Positions 18,534-26,994 of a stretch of 64,000 bases of DNA are shown piece by piece. Location of the stretch: positions 1,550,001 through 1,614,000 of the forward strand of contig NZ_CP102512.1 in assembly GCF_024612015.1 (NCBI RefSeq), written 5' to 3'. Below the pieces are notes generated by a model. The model saw nothing but the letters and a program-made list of their open reading frames with translations. It searched no databases and was not told where the DNA came from. The stretch is from Streptomyces sp. CA-210063 (lineage in GTDB: Bacteria; Actinomycetota; Actinomycetes; Streptomycetales; Streptomycetaceae). The stretch's first letter is position 1. Every line of letters starts with the position of its first letter. The translations under genes were made by a program, and so were the position numbers.

Positions 18534-18548
18534 TGGAAAGCCGTTCCA
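18534..18548. promoter_or_regulatory. LacI-like inverted repeat upstream of the EEP gene
   Basis: TGGAA-AGCCG-TTCCA is an inverted repeat with a 5-bp spacer, resembling LacI-family sugar repressor operators. It is not a CebR box. Confidence 0.4.
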
Positions 18549-18597
18549 CACTGTTCCGCGCACGACTCGCCCGGAAGCCGCCGCAGAAGGAGCCCCT

Positions 18598-19506
18598 GTG
18601 CCGAACCACAGCCGAGTCACGCGTCGCCTCAGTCTGAAGACCGCCCTCGCCGCGGCGGTGCTGCTGCCCCTGTCCCACACCGGAATGTCCGTCGAACCCG
18701 CCGCCGCGGCGGAGGAACTCGCCGGCCCCCGTCTCGACACGATGTCGTTCAACCTGCGCTACGCGAGCACCACCCAGCCCAACAGCTGGGCCGTGCGCAG
18801 GCCGGTGATGCGGGCACTGCTGCGGCAGGAAGCGCCCCATGTCATCGGTACCCAGGAAGGCCTCCACCAGCAGCTCCTCGACATCGAGGCCGACCTCGGG
18901 GCGAACTACCGCTGGATCGGCACCGGACGCGCCGGCGGCAACCGCGACGAGTTCATGGCGGTCTTCTACGACACCCGCCGGCTCGCGCCCGTCGAGCACC
19001 AGCACTTCTGGCTCTCCGACACTCCGGAGGTGCCCGGCTCCAACACCTGGGGCGGCGGCTCCATCCGCATGGTCACCTGGGTCCGGTTCCGCGATCTGCA
19101 GGATGGCGGCAGAGAGTTCTACTTCCTCAACACCCACCTCGACAACGTCAGCCAGTACGCCCGCGAGCGTTCCGCGGCGCTGATCGCCCAGCGCATCGCC
19201 GGGTTCGACCAGTCGCTCCCCCTCGTCGTCACCGGCGACTTCAATGTCGCGGCCCACAGGAACACGGTCTACGACACGATGCTGGGCGCCGGACTCGTCG
19301 ACACCTGGGACACGGCGGCCGAGCGCGGTGAGCTGTACGCGACCTTCCACGGCTACCGGCCGCTGACGCCGGGCGGCGACCGCATCGACTGGATCCTGGC
19401 CACGCCGGAGGTCACGGCGCACCGGGCCTCCATCAACACCTTCTCCCTGAACGGCCAGTTCCCCAGCGATCATCTGCCCGTACAGGCGTCGCTGACGCTG
19501 GGCTGA
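18598..19506 (+). CDS. Exported endonuclease/exonuclease/phosphatase family protein
   Basis: This 302-residue protein starts at GTG 18598 with a twin-arginine-like signal (TRRLSLKTALAAAVLL, cleavage near AAA). The mature part has the complete EEP metal/catalytic set: NLRY, GTQEG, FLNTHLDNVS, TGDFNV and the terminal SDHLPV. It hydrolyses phosphodiester or phosphomonoester bonds outside the cytoplasm. Likely substrates include DNA or sugar/inositol phosphates, with phosphate scavenging as a plausible role. The gene is monocistronic, bounded by terminators on both sides, with two palindromes in its promoter region. Confidence 0.88.
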   Translation: MPNHSRVTRRLSLKTALAAAVLLPLSHTGMSVEPAAAAEELAGPRLDTMSFNLRYASTTQPNSWAVRRPVMRALLRQEAPHVIGTQEGLHQQLLDIEADLGANYRWIGTGRAGGNRDEFMAVFYDTRRLAPVEHQHFWLSDTPEVPGSNTWGGGSIRMVTWVRFRDLQDGGREFYFLNTHLDNVSQYARERSAALIAQRIAGFDQSLPLVVTGDFNVAAHRNTVYDTMLGAGLVDTWDTAAERGELYATFHGYRPLTPGGDRIDWILATPEVTAHRASINTFSLNGQFPSDHLPVQASLTLG

Positions 19507-19518
19507 GGTCTCACCGGA

Positions 19519-19557
19519 GTCCGTGGGCGGGCCGGGCGCCTGAGCCCACCCACGGAC
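19519..19557. terminator. Bidirectional terminator between convergent genes
   Basis: A 13-bp stem with one mismatch (GTCCGTGGGCGGG at 19519-19531 with CCCACCCACGGAC at 19545-19557) fills the 58-bp gap between the convergent EEP and PL11 genes. Confidence 0.75.
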
Positions 19558-19564
19558 CGGTCCC

Positions 19565-21430
19565 CTACGGCGTGTACACCGTCGGCCTGGGTGCCGTGGG
19601 CATCCCGGCGCCGATGAAGAAGCTGGTGTGCGGGGGCTGGTTGTAGGCGGTGTTCTGCCAGGCCAGACCCGTGCGGTACATCGGGTCGTGCAGCAGGGTC
19701 GTGATCTTCGTGCCGGTCTCGACCGGGGTCGAGTAGATCCTGAGGGCCGTGTTGCCGCTGGTCCGCCAGACGACCTCCTCGCGCCAGTCGCCGAGGATGT
19801 CGCCGGAGAGGGCGGGGGTGGCCTTGGTGCCGTTGTTGGAGGAGACCCCGGAGCCGGTCAGCAGGCGGGTGTCGGAGGAGGTGCCGTACTTGTCGATGCG
19901 GGTGCCGTCGAGGAGTTCACGGACCGGGTCGCCGTCCCACCAGGAGAGGAAGTTGACGGAGGAGGGCTCGCGGCCCTTCGTCGCGCCGGCCTCGTCACGG
20001 ATGGACGTGTCGGAGGCGGACCACATCTCGGGGCCGTCGTTGCCGGCGTGGACGTCCCCGGCGACTCCCCGGCCGTTGTCGCAGCAGGCGGCCAGCTGCC
20101 AGCGGATCGCCCCGTTGGCCGGGTTGATGTACAGCTCTGCCGGCTGGGAGGTGGACTCGGAGACCTTGAAGTACTCCAGGCCCGAGGTGGACGGGTCGAG
20201 GTCACCGAGGTGCTGCGCGTCCCCGTGGCCCGTCCTGGTGGTCCACAGGGCGTTGCCGTTGTCGTCCACGGCCATCGAGCCGTACACGATCTCGTCCTTG
20301 CCGTCGTTGTCGACGTCACCGACGGAGAGGCTGTGCGAGCCCTGCCCGTCGTAGCCTCGGCCGCTGTTGGTGGAGGAGCTGGTGTCGAAGGTCCAGCGGC
20401 GGGTGAAGGAGCCGTTCCGCCAGTCCCAGGCGGCGATCACCGAACGGGTGTAGTAGCCGCGCGCCATGATCAGCGAGGGCCGGGCGCCGTCCAGGTACGC
20501 CGTCCCGGCGAGGAAGCGGTCCACGCGGTTGCCGTACGAGTCGCCCCAGGACGAGACCGTGCCACGGGCCGGGACGTAGTCGACGCTCTGCATCGCCTTG
20601 CCGGTCCGGCCGTTGAACATGGTCAGGTACTCGGGGCCGGACAGGATGTAACCGCTGGAGTTGCGGTGGTCGGCGGAGGAGCTGCCGATGACCGCGCCGG
20701 TGCCGTCGACCGTGCCGTCCGCCGTCTTGGCGGCGATCTCGGCCTTGCCGTCGCCGTCGTAGTCGTACACCTGGAACTGTGTGTAGTGCGCGCCCGAGCG
20801 GATGTTGCGGCCCAGGTCGATGCGCCACAGACGGGTGCCGTCGAGCTTGATGCCGTCGATGATCGTGTTGCCGGTGTAGCCGGACTGGGAGTTGTCCTTG
20901 GCGTTCGTCGGCTGCCACTTCAGGACGAACTCCAGGGCGCCGTCGCCGTCGAGGTCACCCACGGAGGCGTCGTTGGCCTCGTAGGTGTACGCGACTCCGT
21001 CCGGGGTGGTCCCGCCGGCGGGGGCGCTGATCGGCACATCCTTGTAGCCGGTGCGGAGTTGGACGGCGTGCACCGAGTCACCCTGTTCCACGCCGCCCAC
21101 GATCGCGCGGACCGTGTAGTCGGCCTGGGCGGGGGCACCGGAGTGGAAGTAGTTGGTGGAGCCGGTGATCGGCGTCGAGTTGACCTTCGTTCCGGCCCGG
21201 TAGACGTTGAACGACACGTCGTTCGGGTCGGTGCCCAGCCAGCGCCAGCTGACCAGGTTGCCGCTGTCGACGTGCACACTGACCACGCCTCGGTCCAGGG
21301 CCTCGACCTGGCGGGCGGTGGCGGCCTGGGCGGGCGTGCCGGTGAACGTGGTGAGTCCGGCGGCGACGAGGGCCGCTGTCACAGCCGAGCGCAGGGCTCG
21401 GCGTCTGTGGTGCCTCTGCGGGTGCTGCAC
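19565..21430 (-). CDS. Secreted PL11 rhamnogalacturonan lyase
   Basis: A 621-residue precursor starting at GTG 21430 behind GGAGG, giving MQHPQRHHRRRALRSAVTAALVAAG, a basic signal peptide cleaved near AQA-A. The open frame continues upstream without a signal-like start, so I reject the longer form. The mature protein begins with a fibronectin-like region (SWRWLGTDPNDVSFNVYR), then the PL11 propeller with calcium-binding DxDGDG motifs (VGDLDGDGALE, YDYDGDGKAE, VGDVDNDGKDE) and GAHYTQFQVYDYD. It cleaves the rhamnogalacturonan-I backbone by beta-elimination, completing the cellulose/xyloglucan/pectin set. It has no CBM2. Confidence 0.94.
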   Translation of the reverse strand: MQHPQRHHRRRALRSAVTAALVAAGLTTFTGTPAQAATARQVEALDRGVVSVHVDSGNLVSWRWLGTDPNDVSFNVYRAGTKVNSTPITGSTNYFHSGAPAQADYTVRAIVGGVEQGDSVHAVQLRTGYKDVPISAPAGGTTPDGVAYTYEANDASVGDLDGDGALEFVLKWQPTNAKDNSQSGYTGNTIIDGIKLDGTRLWRIDLGRNIRSGAHYTQFQVYDYDGDGKAEIAAKTADGTVDGTGAVIGSSSADHRNSSGYILSGPEYLTMFNGRTGKAMQSVDYVPARGTVSSWGDSYGNRVDRFLAGTAYLDGARPSLIMARGYYTRSVIAAWDWRNGSFTRRWTFDTSSSTNSGRGYDGQGSHSLSVGDVDNDGKDEIVYGSMAVDDNGNALWTTRTGHGDAQHLGDLDPSTSGLEYFKVSESTSQPAELYINPANGAIRWQLAACCDNGRGVAGDVHAGNDGPEMWSASDTSIRDEAGATKGREPSSVNFLSWWDGDPVRELLDGTRIDKYGTSSDTRLLTGSGVSSNNGTKATPALSGDILGDWREEVVWRTSGNTALRIYSTPVETGTKITTLLHDPMYRTGLAWQNTAYNQPPHTSFFIGAGMPTAPRPTVYTP

Positions 21431-21465
21431 GTGACGAACCTCCAGAAAGGACGGACGGGTTCCGC

Positions 21466-22431
21466 CTACCGGTCGCCACCGATCCCGGCCACGTTGCCGT
21501 ACCTTTCGGCCAGTTCGGCCACCGTTTTGGCCATCCTCCGGCGCAGCTCGGCAGGTTCCAGCACTTCGATGGCCGCGCCCAGCCGCAGGAACTCTCCCTG
21601 GGCGTGCTCCACCGACTCGATCGGCACCCGGGCCGTGGTCCAACCGTCGTCCCCAGCACCCCCGTCGACCGGCACGGCCCTGGCGAGGCTCGCGCCCGGC
21701 GCCAGCCGGACCAGTGCCTCGCCCCGGTACAGCCGGTCCTGGAAGCCACGCTGGTACGCCGTCCAGTACGCGGCCAGATCGAAGTCGCCGGGGCGGGTGA
21801 ACTCCTCGTCGGGCGCGGTGAGTTCGAGGATCTGGTCGACGCGGTACGTGCGCGGGGCGGGGCCGGCGACGACGTACCAGCGGCCCGCCTTGAGGACGAT
21901 TCCGTACGGTTCGAGGCGGCGCCGTACATCGGTGGGCTCGGCCCAGCGGCGGTAGAGGACGTGCAGGACCCGGCTGTTCCACACCGCGTCGGCGACGGCG
22001 GGCAGGAACGGGGTGTCGTCGGCCTCCGCGTACCAGCCGGGGGCGTCCAGGTGGAAGCGGCCGGCGACCCGGTCCGCGTGGGCCCGCAGCTCGGCGGGGA
22101 GGGCGGCGCGGACCTTCAGCTGGGCGGCCGCCAGGACCGCGCCGAGGCCCAGTTCGGCGGCGGGACCGGGGGCGCCCGCGAGGAACAGGGCTTCGGCCTC
22201 GTCGGTCGTCAGGCCGGTGAGGCGGGTGCGGTAGCCGTCGAGGAGGCGGTAGCCGCCGGCGTGGCCCGCGTCGCCGTACAGCGGGACCCCGGCCGCACCC
22301 AGCGCCTCCACGTCCCGGTAGACCGTGCGGACGGAGACCTCCAGCTGCTCGGCGAGCTGGGCGGCGGTCATCCGGCCCCGGGTCTGGAGCAGGAGAAGGA
22401 TCGAGACGAGTCGGCTGGACTTCACTGACAC
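21466..22431 (-). CDS. WYL-domain transcriptional regulator (DeoR/YafY type)
   Basis: The 321-residue protein has an N-terminal HTH_11 winged helix (SSRLVSILLLLQTRGRMTAAQLAEQLEVSVRTVYRD), then a WYL domain (about 140-215, with GRWYVVAGPAPRTYRVDQIL) and the C-terminal WCX extension. WYL proteins sense ligands, often nucleic-acid or nucleotide signals, through this domain. GTG 22431 is the start; a second GTG lies at 22425. An 11-bp-arm palindrome spans the start codon. It is 35 bp upstream of PL11 on the same strand, and divergent from a two-gene unit, which is the more likely target. Confidence 0.9.
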   Translation of the reverse strand: MSVKSSRLVSILLLLQTRGRMTAAQLAEQLEVSVRTVYRDVEALGAAGVPLYGDAGHAGGYRLLDGYRTRLTGLTTDEAEALFLAGAPGPAAELGLGAVLAAAQLKVRAALPAELRAHADRVAGRFHLDAPGWYAEADDTPFLPAVADAVWNSRVLHVLYRRWAEPTDVRRRLEPYGIVLKAGRWYVVAGPAPRTYRVDQILELTAPDEEFTRPGDFDLAAYWTAYQRGFQDRLYRGEALVRLAPGASLARAVPVDGGAGDDGWTTARVPIESVEHAQGEFLRLGAAIEVLEPAELRRRMAKTVAELAERYGNVAGIGGDR

Positions 22432-22445
22432 ATGGTGTCAGTGAA
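22421..22445. promoter_or_regulatory. Perfect 11-bp-arm palindrome over the WYL start codon
   Basis: TTCACTGACAC (22421-22431) is repeated inverted at 22435-22445 around a 3-bp ATG spacer. It covers the GTG start of the regulator and lies 20 bp from the divergent ATG. It is a strong operator candidate for the WYL protein. Confidence 0.65.
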
Positions 22446-22464
22446 GCGGCCGTAGCGTCCCGTC

Positions 22465-22953
22465 ATGCCCTTCACCGAGAAGTTGCTGACCGTGCCGCCG
22501 CCCATCGAGGTGGCCGGTCGGCGGATCAAGCGCTACCACGTCACCGCCGACCCGGCCGGTATCGCGCCCGACGTCGAGGAGGCGGCGTACGCGATCCTCC
22601 CGAAGCTGCTGCCGGAGCCGGACGGGACACCGCCGGCGACGTTCGTCGTGCTGCACCGGGGCGGGGACGACGGCGCCTATCTGAACGTCTACAGCTGGGT
22701 GTGGGACAACGTCCTGCACTTCGCCGGCGCGGCGGCGGGCCAGCCGGTGCTCGGTTGCCCGGACAGCGACCCGACACACTTCGTCGCCACCGACCGGCCG
22801 TGGATCGGCTGCGTCTGGGAACTGCCGCCGATCCAGCACGAACGGGACGCCTGGGTACGCCACATCCTCGCGCCCGAAGCCCCGGCCCTCGACGCCTATT
22901 TGGCCGATTCCCTGCCCGCCGGAACCACTGGTACCACCGGAGACCGCTCATGA
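22465..22953 (+). CDS. Conserved hypothetical protein
   Basis: The 162-residue soluble protein MPFTEKLLTVPPPIEVAG... belongs to no family I can name. It is rich in Trp in the middle (YNVYSWVWDNVLHF-like and DRPWIGCVWELPP), has two cysteines and no signal or membrane segment. The central YLNVYSWVWDN and the terminal ERDAWVRHIL suggest a small alpha/beta fold. It overlaps the next gene by ATGA and is divergent from the WYL regulator with only 33 bp between, so it is probably regulated by that protein. Confidence 0.75.
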   Translation: MPFTEKLLTVPPPIEVAGRRIKRYHVTADPAGIAPDVEEAAYAILPKLLPEPDGTPPATFVVLHRGGDDGAYLNVYSWVWDNVLHFAGAAAGQPVLGCPDSDPTHFVATDRPWIGCVWELPPIQHERDAWVRHILAPEAPALDAYLADSLPAGTTGTTGDRS

Positions 22954-23420
22954 GCAGCCCGCACGACTTCGACTTCTTCCACGGCGAGTGGGAGGTCCAC
23001 CACCGCCGCCGCACCGACTTCCTCGATCCGGACAGCGGCTGGGAGGAGTTCCCCGCCACGAGCCGGTGCCAACCCCTGTTCGACGGGGCCGCGAACATCG
23101 ACGAGATCGACATGCCGTACCTCGGCTCGAAGGGGTTGACGCTGCGACTGTTCGACACCGAGGCGCGGGTGTGGTCGCTGAACTGGTCCTCCAGCCGCAG
23201 CGGCAAGCTGTTCCCGCCGGTCGTCGGCCGGTTCGAGGGCGACCACGGCGAGTTCTACGGGGACGACACGTACGAGGGCAAGGACGTGCGGGTGCGGTTC
23301 GTGTGGTCGGGCATGTCCGCGGCCTCGGCCCGCTGGGAGCAGGCGTTCTCGCTCGACGACGGGGCGAACTGGCTGACCAACTGGACCATGGAGTTCAGGA
23401 GGCGGTCGGCCGACTCCTGA
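22950..23420 (+). CDS. DUF1579-like small protein
   Basis: A 156-residue protein starting at ATG 22950, translationally coupled to the upstream gene by ATGA. The opening FDFFHGEWEVHHRRR is typical of DUF1579/lipocalin-like proteins of about 150-170 residues, as is the closing ANWLTNWTMEFRR. These small beta-barrels usually bind a hydrophobic ligand, but no activity is known here. An open frame extends further upstream inside the previous gene; it is a shadow. Confidence 0.8.
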   Translation: MSSPHDFDFFHGEWEVHHRRRTDFLDPDSGWEEFPATSRCQPLFDGAANIDEIDMPYLGSKGLTLRLFDTEARVWSLNWSSSRSGKLFPPVVGRFEGDHGEFYGDDTYEGKDVRVRFVWSGMSAASARWEQAFSLDDGANWLTNWTMEFRRRSADS

Positions 23421-23422
23421 CC

Positions 23423-24163
23423 TCAGCCTTTCCGGAACGCCCGCACCGTGAACTCCGGGTCCGGGCGCGCCCGGTCCTGGTCGGGCAGCGCCGCCAGCCG
23501 CACCGCGAAGTCGTCGGCGAGAGGGTCACCGGGCGGCAGCGTGACGAACCAGCCGCGGCGCAGGTCGGAGACGGTGCGGCGGGGGCTGCGGCCCTGGCCG
23601 CGTCCCTGGAAGCGGGCCTGTCCGGCGGCGCGCAGACCGTGCTCGTCGGCGTACTTCTCGACGGCCGCCGCGGTGTCCATGGCCGGGGCCCGGGGGCGCG
23701 GGGCGAGGACGGCGTCGATGTCGCTGCCCACGTTGTGGGAGGCGGCCTTGTCGACGGTGGTGACGTAGACACCGCCGGGGCGGAGCACCCGGGCGCACTC
23801 GCCGACCACGGTCCGTACGTCCTCGGGGCCGCCCAGCAGATGCAGCAGCCACACACTGGTCACGGCGTCGAACTCCCCGTCGCGGAACGGGAGTCGGCGG
23901 CCGTCTCCGATCACGACCGAGCCGGGCAGACGGGCGGCGGCGCGGCTCGCCATCGCGTACGTGAGGTCGACGCCCGTGACCCGCATCCCGTCCCGCGCGG
24001 CCGCGAACCGCCGGGTCACGATCCCGGTGCCGCACGCGATGTCCAGCAGATTCCGGGTGCCTTCGGGGACGAGGCCGAGTACGGCACGGGCGGCGGCCTC
24101 GGCCCGGGGCTCGCCGCCGCGCAGCGCGTCGTAGTCGCCGGCCTCCTTGTCGTAGTCCAGCAC
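23423..24163 (-). CDS. Class I SAM-dependent methyltransferase
   Basis: The 246-residue enzyme begins at GTG 24163 (LDYDKEAGDYDALRGG), five bases after the dehydratase stop, so the two are one operon. Motif I is LLDIACGTGIVTRRF, motif II VTGVDLTYAMASRA, with GDGRRLPFRDGEFDAVTSVWLLHLL and the LRPGGVYVTTVDKA loop. This is the UbiE/Coq5-like small-molecule class, but the acceptor is unknown. A frame extends further upstream through the dehydratase gene and is rejected. Confidence 0.85.
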   Translation of the reverse strand: MLDYDKEAGDYDALRGGEPRAEAAARAVLGLVPEGTRNLLDIACGTGIVTRRFAAARDGMRVTGVDLTYAMASRAAARLPGSVVIGDGRRLPFRDGEFDAVTSVWLLHLLGGPEDVRTVVGECARVLRPGGVYVTTVDKAASHNVGSDIDAVLAPRPRAPAMDTAAAVEKYADEHGLRAAGQARFQGRGQGRSPRRTVSDLRRGWFVTLPPGDPLADDFAVRLAALPDQDRARPDPEFTVRAFRKG

Positions 24164-24168
24164 CCGCC

Positions 24169-24474
24169 TCAGCCCGCCCCGTGGCCGGGCGCGAGCGCCT
24201 CCACCCTGCGGGCCAGCTCGAAGTCCTTCTCGGTGACGGCGCCGCCCGCGCTGTGGGTGCTGATGGTCAGCGAGACGGTGTTGTAGCCGAGGGCGAGGTC
24301 GGAGTGGTGGCCGAGTTCCTCCTGCGTCCGGGCGATGTGCACGACCAGCGCGGTCGCCGCGAAGTGCGAGCCCAGCCGGTAGGAGCGGGCGAGCCGGCCT
24401 CCGTCCAGCGACCAACCGTGCAGTTCCGCCAGCCGGTCCTCGATCTCCTTCTGCGACAAGGGTTCGACGGGCAT
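24169..24474 (-). CDS. phhB: 4a-hydroxytetrahydrobiopterin dehydratase (PCD/DCoH)
   Basis: This 101-residue enzyme has the length and fold of pterin-4a-carbinolamine dehydratase. The motif ELGHHSDLALGYNTVSLTISTHSAGG-type active site is complete: two adjacent histidines, Tyr-Asn and a later Thr-His. It dehydrates 4a-hydroxytetrahydrobiopterin, normally to recycle pterin for aromatic amino-acid hydroxylases. No such hydroxylase is nearby. Several actinobacteria keep PCD without one, where a molybdopterin- or folate-related role has been suggested. It is followed at once by a methyltransferase. Confidence 0.92.
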   Translation of the reverse strand: MPVEPLSQKEIEDRLAELHGWSLDGGRLARSYRLGSHFAATALVVHIARTQEELGHHSDLALGYNTVSLTISTHSAGGAVTEKDFELARRVEALAPGHGAG

Positions 24475-24596
24475 GGCCCACTCCTTCCGAGACGTCCCCT
24501 CCGTGACGTGCGGTCCCTCTCAGCGTGCCACAGCCCGGCCGCCGGGTCCCTGGTCAGGCGGCCGGCCGACCGGATCCGTCCGTACGCCGTCAGTGA

Positions 24597-25664
24597 TCAG
24601 ATCCGTACGCACTCCGCCGCGAAGTCGTCCGCCAGTACGGTGATGTCGGCGCGGCCCTCCGTCGCCGCCACCCATTCCTGGGGCAGACCGTGGTCGCCGT
24701 AGTGGGCGCCGAGGAGGTTGCCGCAGAGGGAGCCGGTGGAGTCGCTGTCGCCGGAGTGGTTGACGGCGAGGAGAAGTGCTTCCGTGACGCTGTGCGTGGC
24801 GAGAGCGCAGTACAGGCCCATGGCCAGGGCCTCCTCGGCGACCCAGCCGGCGCCGAGGGACTCGACCTTCTCGGCCGTGGGCGCGCCCTCGTCCGCCAGG
24901 TCGAGGGCGCGGGTCAGGGCGCGGGTGGTCTCCTCGTGGCCCGGGTGGCGGGCCAGCAGCCGCAGGGTGCGCAGCGCGGCGCCCTCCAGGGACTCGTCGG
25001 CCACCAGATACGCGACGATCGCGGCGAGGGCTCCGGCGGCGTAGTACCCCGTGGGGTGGCCGTGGGTCATCCGGGCGCCCCGCACGGCCCGCTCGAACGC
25101 GGTCTCGGCCGGGACGCGGGCCAGCCCGAAGGGGGCCGAGCGCATGACCGTGCCGCAGCCCTTGGAGTCCGGGTTGATGGGCCCGGGCCGACCCGGCGGG
25201 ACGGCCGGTTCGGCGTGGTACGGCTGGGCGAGGCCGGACAGGCAGGCGTTGCCGGGGGCGCGGCGGGCGTACAGCCAGCGCCGGGCGGCGAGGCCGGCGA
25301 CGGCGCGCGGGTCGGGGCCGGGCTGCCGCTGGGTGTCGAGCCAGCGGCCGTAGGCGCCCCGGACCAGGTCGGACCAGGCGCCGTCGACGCCCTTGAGCCG
25401 CTCGTGCTCATGGGCCTGGTGGAGTCCCTCGACGGTGAAGAGGGTCATCTGGGTGTCGTCGCTGACGCGGCCCACGACGCCCTCGCCGTCCGGCACGAGC
25501 CCGGTCACGCCGCGGTCGCCGTACGTGGACCGGATGATCGGCAGCGAGGCGAACTCGATCGGATAGCCGAGCGCGTCACCGACCGCGCCGCCCAGCAGGC
25601 ACCCTCGTACCCGTGCCCGGTAGACGGCCGTCGCCTCCCAGGACGGGTTCCACGGGTTGTACAC
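24597..25664 (-). CDS. ADP-ribosylglycohydrolase family protein
   Basis: A 355-residue protein with the DraG/ARH fold. Metal-ligand motifs are present: GCLLGGAVGDALGYPIEF at residue 20, the SDDTQMTLFTVEGL aspartates near residue 70, and NHSGDSDSTGSLCGNLLGA near residue 310. It should remove ADP-ribose from proteins or small molecules using two Mg2+ ions. A divergent XRE/MmyB-type regulator starts 36 bp away. No partner ADP-ribosyltransferase is visible in the window. Confidence 0.92.
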   Translation of the reverse strand: MYNPWNPSWEATAVYRARVRGCLLGGAVGDALGYPIEFASLPIIRSTYGDRGVTGLVPDGEGVVGRVSDDTQMTLFTVEGLHQAHEHERLKGVDGAWSDLVRGAYGRWLDTQRQPGPDPRAVAGLAARRWLYARRAPGNACLSGLAQPYHAEPAVPPGRPGPINPDSKGCGTVMRSAPFGLARVPAETAFERAVRGARMTHGHPTGYYAAGALAAIVAYLVADESLEGAALRTLRLLARHPGHEETTRALTRALDLADEGAPTAEKVESLGAGWVAEEALAMGLYCALATHSVTEALLLAVNHSGDSDSTGSLCGNLLGAHYGDHGLPQEWVAATEGRADITVLADDFAAECVRI

Positions 25665-25700
25665 GCGTCACTCCTCGATCGCCTCGGCTACGTTCTTCGT

Positions 25701-26558
25701 ATGACCATTGTCCCGACCGGCGCCTCGGGCCGTCCCGCCACCCCTCCCGACCAGGGCGTGGGCCCGCTGTTGCGGGCCTGGCGGGAGGAACGGCGGGTCA
25801 GCCAGCTGGAGTTGGCGCTGCGCGCCGGTTCCTCGGCCAGGCACATCAGTTTCGTCGAGACGGGCCGCTCCCGCCCGAGCGAGGAGATGGTGCTGCGGCT
25901 CGCCGAGCACCTGGACGTACCGGTACGGGAGCGCAACGCGCTGCTCCTCGCGGCGGGTTACGCCCCGCGCTACCCGGAGACCCCGCTGGACGACCCGGCG
26001 ATGGCCGCCCTGCGCGAGGGCATGGAGCGGCTGATCCAGGGCTACGAGCCGTATCCGGCGCTGGTGATGAACGCGACGTACGACGTCATGGCCGCCAACC
26101 GGGGCATCGTCATGCTGCTCGACGGCGTGCCCGAGTCGCTGCTCGTGCCGCCGCTCAACGCGATGCGGCTGACCCTCCACCCCGAGGGCCTGGCGCCGCG
26201 CATCCAGAACCTGCGTGCCTGGCGCGGTCATCTGCTGGAGCAGATGGAACGCCAGATCGCGCTGCGCCGCTCGGAGCCGTTGCGCGCGCTGTACGAGGAG
26301 GTGGCGGCGTACCCGCTGCCGCCGGGGGCACTCGACGACGGGCCCGGCGAGGATGCCGGTGCGGGTCCCGATACTGAGGCGAGTGCCTACTTCGCGCTGC
26401 CGATGCGGATCGAGCACGAGGGCCGGGTGCTCTCCTTCATCTCATCGGTCTCGACGTTCAATACGCCCATGGACGTGACCGTGGCCGAGCTGGCCATCGA
26501 GACGTTCCTCCCGGCCGACCCGGCGACGGTCAAGTATCTTCACTCACTCATGAACTGA
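25701..26558 (+). CDS. XRE-family regulator with MmyB-like ligand domain
   Basis: The 285-residue protein has an N-terminal helix-turn-helix (about 20-75, RVSQLELALRAGSSARHISFVETGRSRPS). It is followed by an MmyB-like PAS-type ligand-binding domain (about 100-280, MNATYDVMAANRGIVMLLDG and NLRAWRGHLLEQM). The family often controls adjacent oxidoreductases or stress genes and may bind fatty acids. ATG 25701 is chosen because the upstream open frame lies opposite the glycohydrolase gene. The neighbouring ADP-ribosylglycohydrolase is the nearest possible target. Confidence 0.9.
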   Translation: MTIVPTGASGRPATPPDQGVGPLLRAWREERRVSQLELALRAGSSARHISFVETGRSRPSEEMVLRLAEHLDVPVRERNALLLAAGYAPRYPETPLDDPAMAALREGMERLIQGYEPYPALVMNATYDVMAANRGIVMLLDGVPESLLVPPLNAMRLTLHPEGLAPRIQNLRAWRGHLLEQMERQIALRRSEPLRALYEEVAAYPLPPGALDDGPGEDAGAGPDTEASAYFALPMRIEHEGRVLSFISSVSTFNTPMDVTVAELAIETFLPADPATVKYLHSLMN

Positions 26559-26577
26559 CGTTCCCTCAGTTTCTGGC

Positions 26578-26994
26578 TCATGTACCGGTCGCGCGCACGG
26601 CGACGTACTGGACCGCCGCGAACCCGGCGACGGTCAGTGCCTGGAGCAGCGTCCACACCGTGCCCGCCGTGCTCGGCGTCAGCCACAGGACCAGCGCGAC
26701 GAGGCTGAGGACCGTCCAGGCTAGGTTGGCGTCGATCACGGCCCGTACGGCCGGCGTGGGCGGACGTTCACGCGAGGCCAGCAGGCCGACACCCGCCGCG
26801 TACACCGTAAGAAACACGCCAAGTGCGACGAGCAGTGTGGAGTCGACGCCGAGGAAGCGGCCGAGGGGGCCGGGGACGAGAAGGTAGGCGAGCCCGTTCG
26901 CCCCGGTCACCACCGCGTCCACGGCCAGGAAGCGGCGCAGCATGGTCCGGGGGTCGGTGGTCCGGGCGAGCAGGGCGAGCTGGGTCGTGGACAT
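26578..26994 (-). CDS. Small four-helix membrane protein
   Basis: This 138-residue protein has four predicted membrane segments (about 20-42, 50-72, 85-107, 112-132). It begins with a conserved-looking soluble head LARTTDPRTMLRRFLAVDAVVTGANGLAYL. It resembles DoxX/SPW-type or unnamed actinobacterial integral membrane proteins but has no recognisable catalytic motif. ATG 26994 has GGAGAG at good spacing. It converges on the XRE/MmyB regulator with 19 bp between stops. Confidence 0.8.
   Translation of the reverse strand: MSTTQLALLARTTDPRTMLRRFLAVDAVVTGANGLAYLLVPGPLGRFLGVDSTLLVALGVFLTVYAAGVGLLASRERPPTPAVRAVIDANLAWTVLSLVALVLWLTPSTAGTVWTLLQALTVAGFAAVQYVAVRATGT

Noticed and set aside
24690..25700. 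N-terminal extension of the XRE/MmyB regulator
   Set aside because: The extension lies wholly opposite the ADP-ribosylglycohydrolase gene; the real HTH begins shortly after ATG 25701.
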